In this document: piece after piece, positions 39,520-48,288 of the stretch
Layout of the letters: each line of letters starts with the position of its first letter
Position numbering within the stretch: the stretch's first letter is position 1
NCBI GenBank assembly: GCA_027493525.1
Contig: JAOSKN010000003.1
Coordinates: forward strand, 1,426,001 to 1,490,000
Direction: 5' to 3'
DNA: 64,000 bases
Source of the DNA: Planctomycetota bacterium
GTDB lineage: Bacteria; Planctomycetota; SZUA-567; H5-PLA8
The notes under the pieces: model-generated
The model's input: only the letters and a program-made list of their open reading frames with translations
Database searches by the model: none
Told to the model about the DNA's origin: nothing
Made by a program: the position numbers and the translations under genes

Positions 39520-40769
39520 TTGGACACCCTCACTCTCAAGGCCCTGAAACCGCTGCGGCGCTGGCTGCCGTGCACGGAGAGGCTCAAGCGGCTCGTGGGC
39601 GAACGCCGCCAAGGTTTGTACGTGGGTTTCGCGATCCTGTTCCTCGTCGTACTGGCCTGGTGCTGGGTGCGGGCCGAGGCGCGGGCAGCGCCGCCCGCCG
39701 CGCCGCAGGGCCCGCTCCAGGGCTGGACGCTGCGCTTCCCGGCGCCGGTTCCGGACGAGGATTTCAGCGAACTGGAACGGCACCAGGCCCTGGGCGCTCC
39801 GATCTTCCTGCCCCAGGGCGCGGACTTCATGCTGGCGACACATCCGGCGGGGCTGTCCGGGAGCCTGAAGGTGGAGGACGCCGAGCGCTGGGACCATGCC
39901 GGCGGCGAACTCGCGCCGCAGACCGCAGGGGGCCGCTTCACGGGGCGCGCGCCGCAGGAACCCGGCCGCTACCGGCTGGCCTGGACAGGCGACCGGCCTG
40001 GCGAGACCGCGGCACTGGAGGTGCTGGTGCTGGCGCGGGCGCGCAGCCGGGAGAACAGACTGGAGGTTGGCGGCGAGGTGCTGGGCCCCTACCCCGACCC
40101 GGCGACGGCGCCGAGCGAGAGCGTCCGCGACCACGCGGAGCGCTACAGGCCGCCCCGGCTCTTCGCGTTGCTGGACGAACGGAGCGCCGCCTTGCCGGTG
40201 GGGCCGGACCTGGACCTCGGACAGCTTGTCGCCTTCATGGAAGAGCGCGCGCCCGACGGCCGGAAGGTGCTCACCGAAAAGCGCCATACGCAGGTGCTGC
40301 CGGTCTGCGCGGAACTGTACGAGAAGCTGTCCAAGTTGCGCGAGCGGCTGCGCGCGCAGGGCGTGAAGGTGACGCGCTTTTACATCACCAGCGGGTTCCG
40401 CACGCCGGCGTACAACAAGCAGGTCGGCGGGGCGGCGTTCAGCCGGCACTGCTGGGGGACGCGGTGGATCTTTGCATCGACGAGAACCGCGACCTGAAGA
40501 TCGACGACCTGAATGGCGACGGGCGCAACGACTGGCAGGACGGGCTGGTCATCGCCAAGGCCTGCGAGGACCTCGAAGCGGAGGGGCTCGTCGCCGCGGG
40601 CGGGATCGGGCTGTACGACTGGCCCGGGGAATTCAGCGTGGGCAGCCATGTGCACATCGATTGCCGCGGCTTCATCGCGCGCTGGGGCAACCGCCACGAG
40701 CGCGGCAAGAAAGTCCAGTACGCCTGGTGGCGCCCGGAAGACGGACCGGCCGCCCAGGCCGGGGAATAG
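39520..40769 (+). CDS. M15-type (D-Ala-D-Ala carboxypeptidase-like) membrane-anchored peptidase, frameshifted
   Basis: TTG at 39520 behind GGAGGG opens a helix (GLYVGFAILFLVVLAWCWV), a beta-rich domain, and a C-terminal peptidase_M15-like domain. Zinc-ligand motifs are FSRHCWGDAVDL and SHVHIDCRG, seen across a frameshift. The break is at G5 40454-40458, and one added G gives CWGDAVDLCIDENRD and 416 residues. The role would be trimming of peptidoglycan cross-links. Confidence is good for the family, moderate for activity. Confidence 0.75.
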
Positions 40770-40811
40770 GGTCCGCTTGTCGAGGCCGGGGCGGCCCGGT
40801 ACAACGCCCGC

Positions 40812-41693
40812 ATGGAGCGGCTCGCGCGCGCGAAGATCAACTGGGACCTGCGCATCCTCGGCAAGCGTCCCGACGGCTTTCATGAACTGGATACGGTCAT
40901 GGCCGGCATCGAGCTGGCCGACCGGATGACCTTCGAGCCGGCCGAACGGCTGGAGCTGACCTGCTCGGACCCCTCCCTGCCCTGCGACGACTCAAACCTG
41001 GTCGTGAAAGCCGCGCGGCTGCTGGCCGGCGAAGCGCGGCGGCCTGCCGGCGCCCGCATCCATCTGGAAAAACACGTCCCCGCCGGCGGCGGCCTGGGCG
41101 GCGGGAGCAGCGACGCGGCGACGACGCTGCTGGCCTTGAATGAATTGTGGGAGCTGGGCTGGGCGCGGGAGCGTCTCGCCGAACTGGCCGCGCGGCTAGG
41201 GAGCGACATCGCGTACTTTCTCTGGGGCGGCTGGTGCCAGTGCACCGGGCGCGGCGAGCGCGTGGCGCCGCTCCTTGGGCCACCTATTTCCGAGAAGCTG
41301 ACTATTTTTCTTGTTATTCCATCTTTTGGAGTTCCGACGCCTGCGGTATACAGAAAGCTGCAAGCGCCGGCTTGGGATTCTTCGAAGCAAGGTCGAGCCT
41401 TGACAGAGGTTTCGGATAACATTAGGATGCAAATTACTAGGCATTATAGGAATGCTTCACTACTCGATGGATGCAGGAACGATCTGCGCGAAGCGGCCTG
41501 TGCGGCTGAACCACGGCTCGCGGCGCTGGAGGCGCGACTTGACGAGCTTGCGTCGGAGCGATGGCGGCTCTCGGGCAGCGGTGCGGTCCACTTCGTGATC
41601 GGCAGCTCGCAAGGACGAGACTCGGAGATGGAGCGGACGCTGCGGAAGGGACTGCCGCCGGACGTGCGCATCCTGCGAACCCAGACGGCATAG
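40812..41693 (+). CDS. ispE: 4-diphosphocytidyl-2-C-methyl-D-erythritol kinase
   Basis: IspE phosphorylates CDP-methylerythritol in the MEP isoprenoid pathway. The 293-residue product has LARAKINWDLRILGKRPDGFHEL and the GHMP ATP motif PAGGGLGGGSSDAATTLLAL. The lower region is GSDIAYFLWGG and RLSGSGAVHFVI. About 41283-41475 is strikingly AT-richer than both ends of the gene, yet the frame and alignment look intact (NDLREAA). Next to spoVG, as in several bacteria. Confidence 0.93.
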   Translation: MERLARAKINWDLRILGKRPDGFHELDTVMAGIELADRMTFEPAERLELTCSDPSLPCDDSNLVVKAARLLAGEARRPAGARIHLEKHVPAGGGLGGGSSDAATTLLALNELWELGWARERLAELAARLGSDIAYFLWGGWCQCTGRGERVAPLLGPPISEKLTIFLVIPSFGVPTPAVYRKLQAPAWDSSKQGRALTEVSDNIRMQITRHYRNASLLDGCRNDLREAACAAEPRLAALEARLDELASERWRLSGSGAVHFVIGSSQGRDSEMERTLRKGLPPDVRILRTQTA

Positions 41694-41802
41694 CTGGGAC
41701 AGAAAAAGAGGAGCAAGGCCAACAGATCTAAAGCTCGGCCGTCGCCTTATGGGAAGTTATCCAACGCCCAGCCGCACCAACGGCGGCAAGGACCGCTAGC
41801 CT

Positions 41803-42441
41803 ATGAGAATCACGGAAATCAAGATCAAACTGGTCTCCCGCCCGACCGACAAGCTGCTCGCCTTTGCCAGCGTGACGTTCGATCAGAGCTTCGTGGTGCG
41901 CGACATCCGCCTGATCCAGGGCAACTCGGGACTCTTCGTGGCGATGCCCAGCCGCAAGATGACCGATCGCTGCCCGGGCTGCGGCTTCAAGAACCACTTG
42001 CAGGCGCAGTTCTGCAACCAGTGCGGCAAGCGGCTCAATCCCAACCGCTCGCGGACGGACAACCGGGGCCGGGCCAAGCTGCACGCGGACATCGCGCACC
42101 CCATCAACAGCCGCTGCCGGACGGAACTGCAGGCGGCGATCCTGAAGGCGTACCAGGACGAGCAGGAGCGCGCCCGGCAACCCGGGTACGTGGCGCCCAA
42201 CTTCGACGATTACGACGCGGGCCCCGAAGGCGACGACGAGGCGCTCGATGAATTGCCGTCGGGGCACACGCCCAAGCGCCTGAAGGCCGCCCCGCCGCCG
42301 CTCCCGGCCAAGGGCGCCGAAGCGCCCGAAGCGCCGAAGACGCGCACGGCCGAGGCCGGCGCCGACGGGGACGGGGCGCCGCCGCCATCCGAGCCGCCGC
42401 GTAAAGGCGACGGCGGCGGCTTCGGGATCTTTGGCGAGTGA
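41803..42441 (+). CDS. spoVG: SpoVG-family protein with inserted zinc ribbon and extended tail
   Basis: The 212-residue product begins with the full SpoVG core, MRITEIKIKLVSRPTDKLLA, SVTFDQSFVVRDIRLIQG, LFVAMPSRKM. Inside the usual MPSRK-HPI stretch is a zinc ribbon (CPGCGFKNHL...CNQCGKR), then AKLHADIAHPINS. A 100-residue Pro/Ala/Glu-rich tail follows. Classical SpoVG is about 90 residues. Such proteins bind DNA or RNA and affect division and gene expression. The operon end carries a strong hairpin at 42468. Confidence 0.93.
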   Translation: MRITEIKIKLVSRPTDKLLAFASVTFDQSFVVRDIRLIQGNSGLFVAMPSRKMTDRCPGCGFKNHLQAQFCNQCGKRLNPNRSRTDNRGRAKLHADIAHPINSRCRTELQAAILKAYQDEQERARQPGYVAPNFDDYDAGPEGDDEALDELPSGHTPKRLKAAPPPLPAKGAEAPEAPKTRTAEAGADGDGAPPPSEPPRKGDGGGFGIFGE

Positions 42442-42467
42442 CGAACCTCTCCCGGGAGCGGAACATA

Positions 42468-42503
42468 AAACGGGCCGCGCGGCGCATGCCGGGCGGCCCG
42501 TTT
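42468..42503 (+). terminator. Terminator-like hairpin after spoVG
   Basis: AAACGGGCCGC (42468-42478) pairs with GCGGCCCGTTT (42493-42503) over 11 bases with a 14-base loop. A short T-rich stretch (TTTCGTTGTT) follows on the plus strand, a plausible factor-independent terminator for spoVG and, in reverse, for the minus-strand gene at 42537. Confidence 0.75.
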
Positions 42504-42536
42504 CGTTGTTGGCTTGCGTGAACGTCGAGGCGCGGG

Positions 42537-43091
42537 TTATTCGCCTTCCTTCTTCTCGCCGTCGCCGCCTTCCTTCTTTTCCTTCTCGGGCTTGGCGGTC
42601 TTTTCGCGGCGCTCGCGCGGCGGCATGGCCTTCTTGGCCAGTTCTTCGCCCAGGATCTCGACGAGGCCCTTCTGGAACTCGGTCAGGAGTTGGAAGCCGC
42701 CGGTGGCCTTGGACAGTTCCTCGCGGGCGGCCTTCATCGCGTCCTTGTCCTTCTTCTCGGCGGCGGCCTTCAAGTCCTCTTCGGCCTTCTTGTAGGCTTC
42801 GCTGGCGCGCAGTTCATCCCACTTGGTCTTGAGGCTCGTGCGCAGGTCCTCGATCTTCTTCGCCTGCTCCTCGGTGAGCTTGGTGTCGCCGAGCTTCTCT
42901 TGCAGGGTTTCGTTGGTGGGGATGTTGAAGCCCCCGCCGTGTTCGCGCTTCGGGTTGTCCTTCTTTTCCTTCTCGCCGGTCTTGGCGCCTTCTTCTCCGC
43001 CGCCCATTTCGTCCTGCGCCCAGCCGGCCGAACACACGCACATCAGGGCGAGGGCCGCGCAGACCCCCCAAACCTTCGTCATGCGGCTCAT
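42537..43091 (-). CDS. Secreted helical, Lys/Glu-rich hypothetical protein
   Basis: The ATG at 43089-43091 follows GGAGGT. A signal peptide (WGVCAALALMCVCSAGWAQ) precedes a highly charged helical mature part, with NIPTNETLQEKLGDTKLTEEQAKKIEDL near its middle and a Lys/Glu tail ending GGDGEKKEGE. The pattern resembles Spy/CpxP-like periplasmic helical proteins, but family membership is unproven. A GGACGAC-N5-GTCGTCC palindrome lies upstream at 43124-43142. Confidence 0.75.
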   Translation of the reverse strand: MSRMTKVWGVCAALALMCVCSAGWAQDEMGGGEEGAKTGEKEKKDNPKREHGGGFNIPTNETLQEKLGDTKLTEEQAKKIEDLRTSLKTKWDELRASEAYKKAEEDLKAAAEKKDKDAMKAAREELSKATGGFQLLTEFQKGLVEILGEELAKKAMPPRERREKTAKPEKEKKEGGDGEKKEGE

Positions 43092-43347
43092 GCGTAACCA
43101 CCTCCGAAATAGCGAACTCCAAAGGACGACCACGCGTCGTCCACCAAGTGAGTCCGCAGCCCAAGCGCCCTCGCGCGCTTCGCGATGCGCCTTATCTCAC
43201 ACGGCTCGAGTTTCAGGGTCGGCAGCCCATACGCGCTTTGAGAACGCGATAAAGACTGAGACGGCATTTCCGAGAGCCGTACTGCAATCTCGGACGCCTT
43301 TGGAACTCGGTATATTCAAATGAGTTGGAAGATTATTGGCCTAGGCC

Positions 43348-43590
43348 TCAACCGAGCAGGTTGGGCAACATCATGCGCGGCGTCTTTAACTTTCGCGCAG
43401 GCTTGGACTTGGGCTTTCGGACCAGCCGGGGTGCGCCGGGGCGCACCAACGTCGCGTAAAGGCGCGGAAGAAAGCCCTTCCGAATCTTCCAAAGTCCAAT
43501 GTAGACGGGCGTATCGAGCGGCATGAAACCGTTCTGGCGATCCATCTCTTCATCTTCGCGCAAGCTACGATCTTCACCTTGGCTGTGCAT
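43348..43590 (-). CDS. Possible small basic protein, 80 aa
   Basis: ATG at 43588-43590 is preceded by AGGAG at good spacing. The product is basic toward its C-terminus (RKPKSKPARKLKTPRM) with no recognised domain. Region 43092-43756 is AT-richer than surroundings and contains no other clear gene; this small frame is the best candidate in it. Confidence 0.35.
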   Translation of the reverse strand: MHSQGEDRSLREDEEMDRQNGFMPLDTPVYIGLWKIRKGFLPRLYATLVRPGAPRLVRKPKSKPARKLKTPRMMLPNLLG

Positions 43591-43756
43591 GAAGCTTACT
43601 CCTGCCGCCACCCCGTCCCGCGCCAGACTTCATATACCAATAAACGGGCGAAATCTATAGGGCTGGCATGTAAATCATACTAAAGTTGCGACAGCGACTT
43701 GGATTCCAAAGTTCTATCATCCTCTTACCTCTACACCACATAGTGCAAGTCGGTAT

Positions 43757-44368
43757 CTAGTTTTCGCCGCTAAATCCGAGATCCTCGCCATGTTCCTGTA
43801 ACTCATTGACTGTATTTATGCTACGAAGGCGATCGGCACTCGAAAACGGAACGTCTACATAGCGTACGCCTAATTGGTCGGCGAACGCTCGGACTGAGCG
43901 CTCGCCGGATTCCAGCGCTACGTAGGCGGGTCTGCGAGCGTGATGGGACCAGATGCTGCACAATGGTTCCACTTGAGCCAGACCTTGCTCATCAATGGTG
44001 CGCGTCACGACGCCAAACCCTGCCCCGCCCTGGTCAAATGCAGCATGCAGGCCGTGAACGAGTTCGGGGGTGATAAAGGGCATATCGCAGGCGAGCAGGA
44101 AGATCTCGTCCTCCGTGTCTTCCAGAGCGGTATAGAGCCCGCCAAGCGGGCCGCAGCCCTCGAAGAGATCGGCGAGCACTTCGTCCACGGGCAGATCGTC
44201 CAGGGCTTCGAGCTGTTCCTGCCGTGCGACCACGACGACGCGCTCGCAGCAGAGCCTGAGAAGCTTGGCCTGCCGCTGAATCACGCGCTCACCGCGCCAG
44301 AGCAGGCGCGTCTTGTCGGGCCCCTGGAGCCGCCTGGAGCGCCCGCCGGCGAGGATCGCGCCGGTCAT
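43757..44368 (-). CDS. mobA: Molybdenum cofactor guanylyltransferase
   Basis: MobA links GMP to molybdopterin. The product from the ATG at 44366-44368 starts MTGAILAGGRSRRLQGPDKT, the nucleotide-binding signature, and has ACDMPFITPELV with the metal-binding Asp. A 10-codon frame (44365-44397, minus) with its own AAGGAG site ends in a TGA overlapping the mobA ATG (ATGA), suggesting translational coupling. Composition is AT-richer than the flanks. No other molybdenum genes are visible. Confidence 0.9.
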   Translation of the reverse strand: MTGAILAGGRSRRLQGPDKTRLLWRGERVIQRQAKLLRLCCERVVVVARQEQLEALDDLPVDEVLADLFEGCGPLGGLYTALEDTEDEIFLLACDMPFITPELVHGLHAAFDQGGAGFGVVTRTIDEQGLAQVEPLCSIWSHHARRPAYVALESGERSVRAFADQLGVRYVDVPFSSADRLRSINTVNELQEHGEDLGFSGEN

Positions 44369-44397
44369 GCCGAGTGGCAACCGCGGTGAAAGGGCAT
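44365..44397 (-). CDS. Candidate 10-aa leader peptide coupled to mobA
   Basis: AAGGAG lies 7 bases before an ATG at 44395-44397 that encodes MPFHRGCHSA and stops at a TGA overlapping the mobA start codon. The mobA ATG itself has no clear ribosome-binding site, so coupled initiation would explain its expression. It is too short for coding statistics. Confidence 0.35.
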   Translation of the reverse strand: MPFHRGCHSA

Positions 44398-44477
44398 GGA
44401 TCAACTCCTTAATAGAGAGCTACTTGCTTGTAAGGGCCGCTTGGTAGACGGCCAGTCCCGAGAGTAAGATACCGCGT

Positions 44478-46592
44478 ATGCCCCCTCGCGCGCACGCCAG
44501 CCTCGGTTTTTGCCTCCTGCTCATGCTGGTTGGCGCGGCCTCGCTTCGCGGCGGAGAGCCGGAGGTTCTGGCGCTTCAGACGCAGGACGGCTCGCGTCTT
44601 GCCGTCACGGCGCTTGAACCGTCCGGCCTCAAGTTCTCGGCCGGGATGGAGCGCGCCACGCATCCCTGGAAGGATGTGAAGCGGCTGCGTCTGGCGACCC
44701 GCTCCGACCCGCGGCGCCTGGCGCGGGCACGGCAGGCCCTGAAGGAACTCGGCGACGACAACTTCGAGGTGCGCCGGAAGGCGCTCCAGACATTGGACGA
44801 ACTGGGCCGCGCGGCGATTCCCGCACTGTACGAGGCGCAGGACACGGACGACGCGGAGGTCGCGTCGCGCGCGAAGCAGCTCATGGCGAAGCTCGGCGCG
44901 GGCGAGGCGGACGATCCGCTGGACCGGTTGGAGCTGGCGGACGGCCGAACGCTGCGCGGGAAGGCGGAGTTCGAGGCCTTCATGGCCGGCACCGCCTGGG
45001 GCACGGTGCGCTTCCCGCCCGAGGCGCTGGCGGAACTCGCGCAGGCCCCGGCCGGGGCGGCGCCGCCGCGGGTTCCCGACGGGGCGCCGATCATGGCGCG
45101 CGCGCCCGCGCCCCGTTCCGAGAAGGAGCTGGCCCAGCGGCTCGATTTCGGCGCGCAGGACGACCCGCTCGGCATCGGTCCCAACGGCGTGGCCGGCCTG
45201 CATCGGCTCAATTTGGGCGGCGCGCGGCTGGCCGGTTTCGACCAGCTCCCCGACGGCAAGACGGAGATCAAGCTCGGCGCCGAGGTCGAGGACGCCTACG
45301 CCGAGTGGGGGCTGCTGCTGCGCGCAGAAGACGAGCGCCAGAAGGTGGTCGCGAACAAGGACGAAGACTTCGCCGGCGTGACGCGCGGGCATGCGGCGGC
45401 CGTGGACGCCCCGCCCGGCGCCGGCAATCTCGAACTGCGCTTCGTCCGGCCGGGAAGTTATGAGCCCAAGACGCGCGATGGCCGCCCCGGCGGCGTCTTC
45501 ATGGTGGCCTGCGCGCTCGGACCGGCCAAGCCCGAGAGCATCGGGATGGAGGCCTTCGACCGGCACGGCCGGCTGCTGCTGCGCGTCTTCAACAAGCAGG
45601 ACGGCAACATGGTCGCGGGCGGCGCGCTGAGCAACGAAGTCCTGGGCATCAGCGCGCGCGTGCCGATCCACCGGGTGCGCCTTTTCCGCGCCGATCCGGC
45701 CGGCGAGCAGGCGCTACGCATCGACGATCTGCTGATCGGGCACGTCCTCCCGGCCGAACGGGACGAACGCTTCGGCGAGGCTAGGCTTTCCGACGGCCAA
45801 TGCCTGACCGGCCTGGCGCTCAACTCCGAACGCGCGGAAACGCTGGCGCTGCGCCCCGCCTTCCTGGATGACGCCGCGCCGCCCTGGGCGATTCCCTTCG
45901 ACCTGCTGGAACGCTTCGAGCCGCCTCAGGCCGCCGCCGCCGAGACGCCGCCCGAGGAGCGCGTCGCGCGGCTCAACGAGGTGCTCTTCCAGTCGGGCGA
46001 GCAATTCAAAGCCAGCCTGCTGAAGCTCGCCGAAGGGCGCGCGGACCTGGGCCTGGCCGGCGGCGTCCAGATCACCGTTCCCGCGAAGCTGCTGCGCAAG
46101 GTGGACCTCTGGCCGGAGGCGCCCGCCGAGGGCGCCAAGGCGGCGCCCCTGGCGGTGGGGAAGGACGAGAAGCCCGGCGTCGAATACCGCAGCCAAATGC
46201 ATGAATCCGACGCCCACTCCCCACAGGTGGAAAAGGACCCGAACCAGCCCAAGGATCCGTCCGTCCACCCCACCGAAGGGCTGCCGCGGATGGACGACGC
46301 CGAGATCCTCGCGCTCGACGCCAAGGAGAACACACTCACCGTGGACCCCAAGGACGGCGCGGGCGCATGGACGATCGACCTGTCCAGCGCGCGCTACCTC
46401 GTCTGGCCTCCATCCCAGGATGCGCCCGCCCACAACGCGCCGCGCGCCTGGACGCTGGTGCTGCGGCAGGGCACGGCGTTCGACCTTAACCTGAAGGCGG
46501 TGCACGAAGGCGAGATCGAGGCCGAACTGCTGGGCAGCACGGTGAAGCTGCCCTTCCGCGTCGTGGAAGCGCTGGAGCGGAAGCGTCCGTAA
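44478..46592 (+). CDS. Large secreted protein of unknown function, HEAT-like N-terminal region
   Basis: The 704-residue product starts with a signal peptide (LGFCLLLMLVGAASLRGG). Residues 75-140 form a HEAT-like helical pair (LKELGDDNFEVRRKALQTLDELG and AIPALYEAQDTDDAEVAS). The rest alternates beta-rich blocks with LELADGRTLRGKAEF-type segments, suggesting repeated small beta domains. No enzyme motif was recognised. It runs into the next gene with a 21-bp gap, so the two are probably cotranscribed. Confidence 0.75.
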   Translation: MPPRAHASLGFCLLLMLVGAASLRGGEPEVLALQTQDGSRLAVTALEPSGLKFSAGMERATHPWKDVKRLRLATRSDPRRLARARQALKELGDDNFEVRRKALQTLDELGRAAIPALYEAQDTDDAEVASRAKQLMAKLGAGEADDPLDRLELADGRTLRGKAEFEAFMAGTAWGTVRFPPEALAELAQAPAGAAPPRVPDGAPIMARAPAPRSEKELAQRLDFGAQDDPLGIGPNGVAGLHRLNLGGARLAGFDQLPDGKTEIKLGAEVEDAYAEWGLLLRAEDERQKVVANKDEDFAGVTRGHAAAVDAPPGAGNLELRFVRPGSYEPKTRDGRPGGVFMVACALGPAKPESIGMEAFDRHGRLLLRVFNKQDGNMVAGGALSNEVLGISARVPIHRVRLFRADPAGEQALRIDDLLIGHVLPAERDERFGEARLSDGQCLTGLALNSERAETLALRPAFLDDAAPPWAIPFDLLERFEPPQAAAAETPPEERVARLNEVLFQSGEQFKASLLKLAEGRADLGLAGGVQITVPAKLLRKVDLWPEAPAEGAKAAPLAVGKDEKPGVEYRSQMHESDAHSPQVEKDPNQPKDPSVHPTEGLPRMDDAEILALDAKENTLTVDPKDGAGAWTIDLSSARYLVWPPSQDAPAHNAPRAWTLVLRQGTAFDLNLKAVHEGEIEAELLGSTVKLPFRVVEALERKRP

Positions 46593-46613
46593 AGAACCGA
46601 GGGGCACGAACGG

Positions 46614-48212
46614 ATGCCGGAAGCCGAATCGCCGAGCGCGCCCGAACGGCAAGCGGAAGTCACCTGCCCGCAATGCGAGACGGTCCTCCGCAGCGTCCAG
46701 GCTGGCGCCGACGGGCAGGTCCGCTGCGTCAATTGCGGCAAGCGCTTCCGCCTCGGCGGCGCGAACGAGCAGGTGCCCGGCGCCGAACCGGAGCCGGCGC
46801 CGCGCGAGATTCCCCGCGAGCCGGCGAGCCCCGCGTACACGCTGGTCCACGTGCTGGGCCTCCTTCAATTGATCGCGGCCGGCGTGGGCTGCGCCCTCTT
46901 CCTCGTCTTTGCCTTGCCGGACATCCTGCGCTTCTTCAGTTTCAGGTGGCACGAACTGTGGGGCCTGTCTTACGTGCCGGCCGGGCTGGCGGCGGCCTGG
47001 AGCCTGTATTACCTGGCGGCCTCGTTCGGCCGGCTGGACCGGGATCTCGTACACTGGGCCTGGCGGCGCGGCGCGCTGGACGCGCCGCTGCCGCGCCCGC
47101 CGGGCTCGAACCTCCCGCTGATCCTGCCGGTGGCGGTGTTGGCCGGCGCCGGTGGCGTTGCGCTGGCGATGGCCGGCATGGAAGACGGCAACTTCTTCGC
47201 GGCGCTGTGCGGGCTGATCTTGGCGGGGCTCGGGCTGATCGCCGGCATGCTCTTCGAAAACGTCTACTTCTTCCTCTGGCGGCAGGCGCTGCTGGCGAAG
47301 AGCCTGGAACGGGGGGCGACGTACCTGCCCCCGCCGACGGTGCGCCCGTATACCTTTTTGAGTTTCCTGGGTATCGTCCCCCTGGCCGGCTGCGCCGGTG
47401 CGAGCTTCTCGACGATCCTCCTCGTCCTGGATAACGCGCGGTACAATAACGAGTCCGAGACACGCTGGGGCCTGATCGGCGGCGTCGGAATCCTCGGCGT
47501 GGGGTACTCGCTGGCGCGCCTGGGCGCGATCTTGGACTTCGCCGCCGGCGCCTGGCAGGGTCTGGCCGACCGGCGGAGGCTGCCCATCCGCTGGCGCGAC
47601 GGCAGGAACTTCCTTCTGTGCATGATCCCGCTGGCGGTCATCCCGATGGGCCTGCTGCTGGACCTTTTCCTCTTCATCACCGAGGGCAGGTTCCTAGACA
47701 ATGAAGAGCTGGTGCTCATGTTCGGCATGAACGTGTTCTTCGGGAGCGCCTGCCTGGCCCTGTACCTGGTGCTTGCAAAGTTGCATGCGTGGCGGCGCGC
47801 GCAGCAGGCGGTGCTCGAAGCCGGCGGCGCGCGGAAGTTGAATGCGCTTCCCGAATTCGGGCTGGGCTACTCGCTCCTGATGGCCGCCGCATGCGTCTGC
47901 TTCGCCCTGGGAGCCTTCACCATGGCGGGCGAGTTTTTCCGCGGCATGACCTGGCGATCGGTGGACCGCCTCGTCACCGTCTTCCTGGGCATGTCGCTCT
48001 TCGTGCTGGGCGGCAGCTACCCGCTGGTCTGGCTGAGCGGCGTGGTTCGCGAAGCGGCCTGGAGCGTGGCGCAGGCGAAGGCGGCGCGGGACCAGCTCCC
48101 GGCGGACATCCGGCCCGAAGACTTTCCATTGGACGGTCACCTCCCGAGGCGTGCAGCCCCCGCCCCAACCGCCGCGACTTCCAAGCCTGAAACCGCGCCG
48201 GATGCCGGTTGA
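46614..48212 (+). CDS. Multi-pass membrane protein with N-terminal zinc ribbon
   Basis: The 532-residue product opens with a CPQC...CVNCGKRFRL zinc ribbon of the kind found in MJ0042-type leaders, followed by about 10 hydrophobic helices in blocks (LIAAGVGCALFLVFALPDI and others). The C-terminal tail is Pro/Ala-rich. Transport or scaffolding is conceivable but no family was recognised. It is probably cotranscribed with the preceding secreted-protein gene. Confidence 0.75.
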   Translation: MPEAESPSAPERQAEVTCPQCETVLRSVQAGADGQVRCVNCGKRFRLGGANEQVPGAEPEPAPREIPREPASPAYTLVHVLGLLQLIAAGVGCALFLVFALPDILRFFSFRWHELWGLSYVPAGLAAAWSLYYLAASFGRLDRDLVHWAWRRGALDAPLPRPPGSNLPLILPVAVLAGAGGVALAMAGMEDGNFFAALCGLILAGLGLIAGMLFENVYFFLWRQALLAKSLERGATYLPPPTVRPYTFLSFLGIVPLAGCAGASFSTILLVLDNARYNNESETRWGLIGGVGILGVGYSLARLGAILDFAAGAWQGLADRRRLPIRWRDGRNFLLCMIPLAVIPMGLLLDLFLFITEGRFLDNEELVLMFGMNVFFGSACLALYLVLAKLHAWRRAQQAVLEAGGARKLNALPEFGLGYSLLMAAACVCFALGAFTMAGEFFRGMTWRSVDRLVTVFLGMSLFVLGGSYPLVWLSGVVREAAWSVAQAKAARDQLPADIRPEDFPLDGHLPRRAAPAPTAATSKPETAPDAG

Positions 48213-48288
48213 GCGCCTTCCGTTTCGCTTGACGCGCCGCGCCGCGCGCCGAATCTTCTTCTGACCCCTTCAGCGACGGGAGGCCTGC

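Noticed and set aside
43092..43756. Possible tRNA or small RNA gene in the AT-richer gap before mobA
   Set aside because: No T-loop consensus, acceptor stem or CCA end could be found; only a small frame at 43348-43590 was retained.
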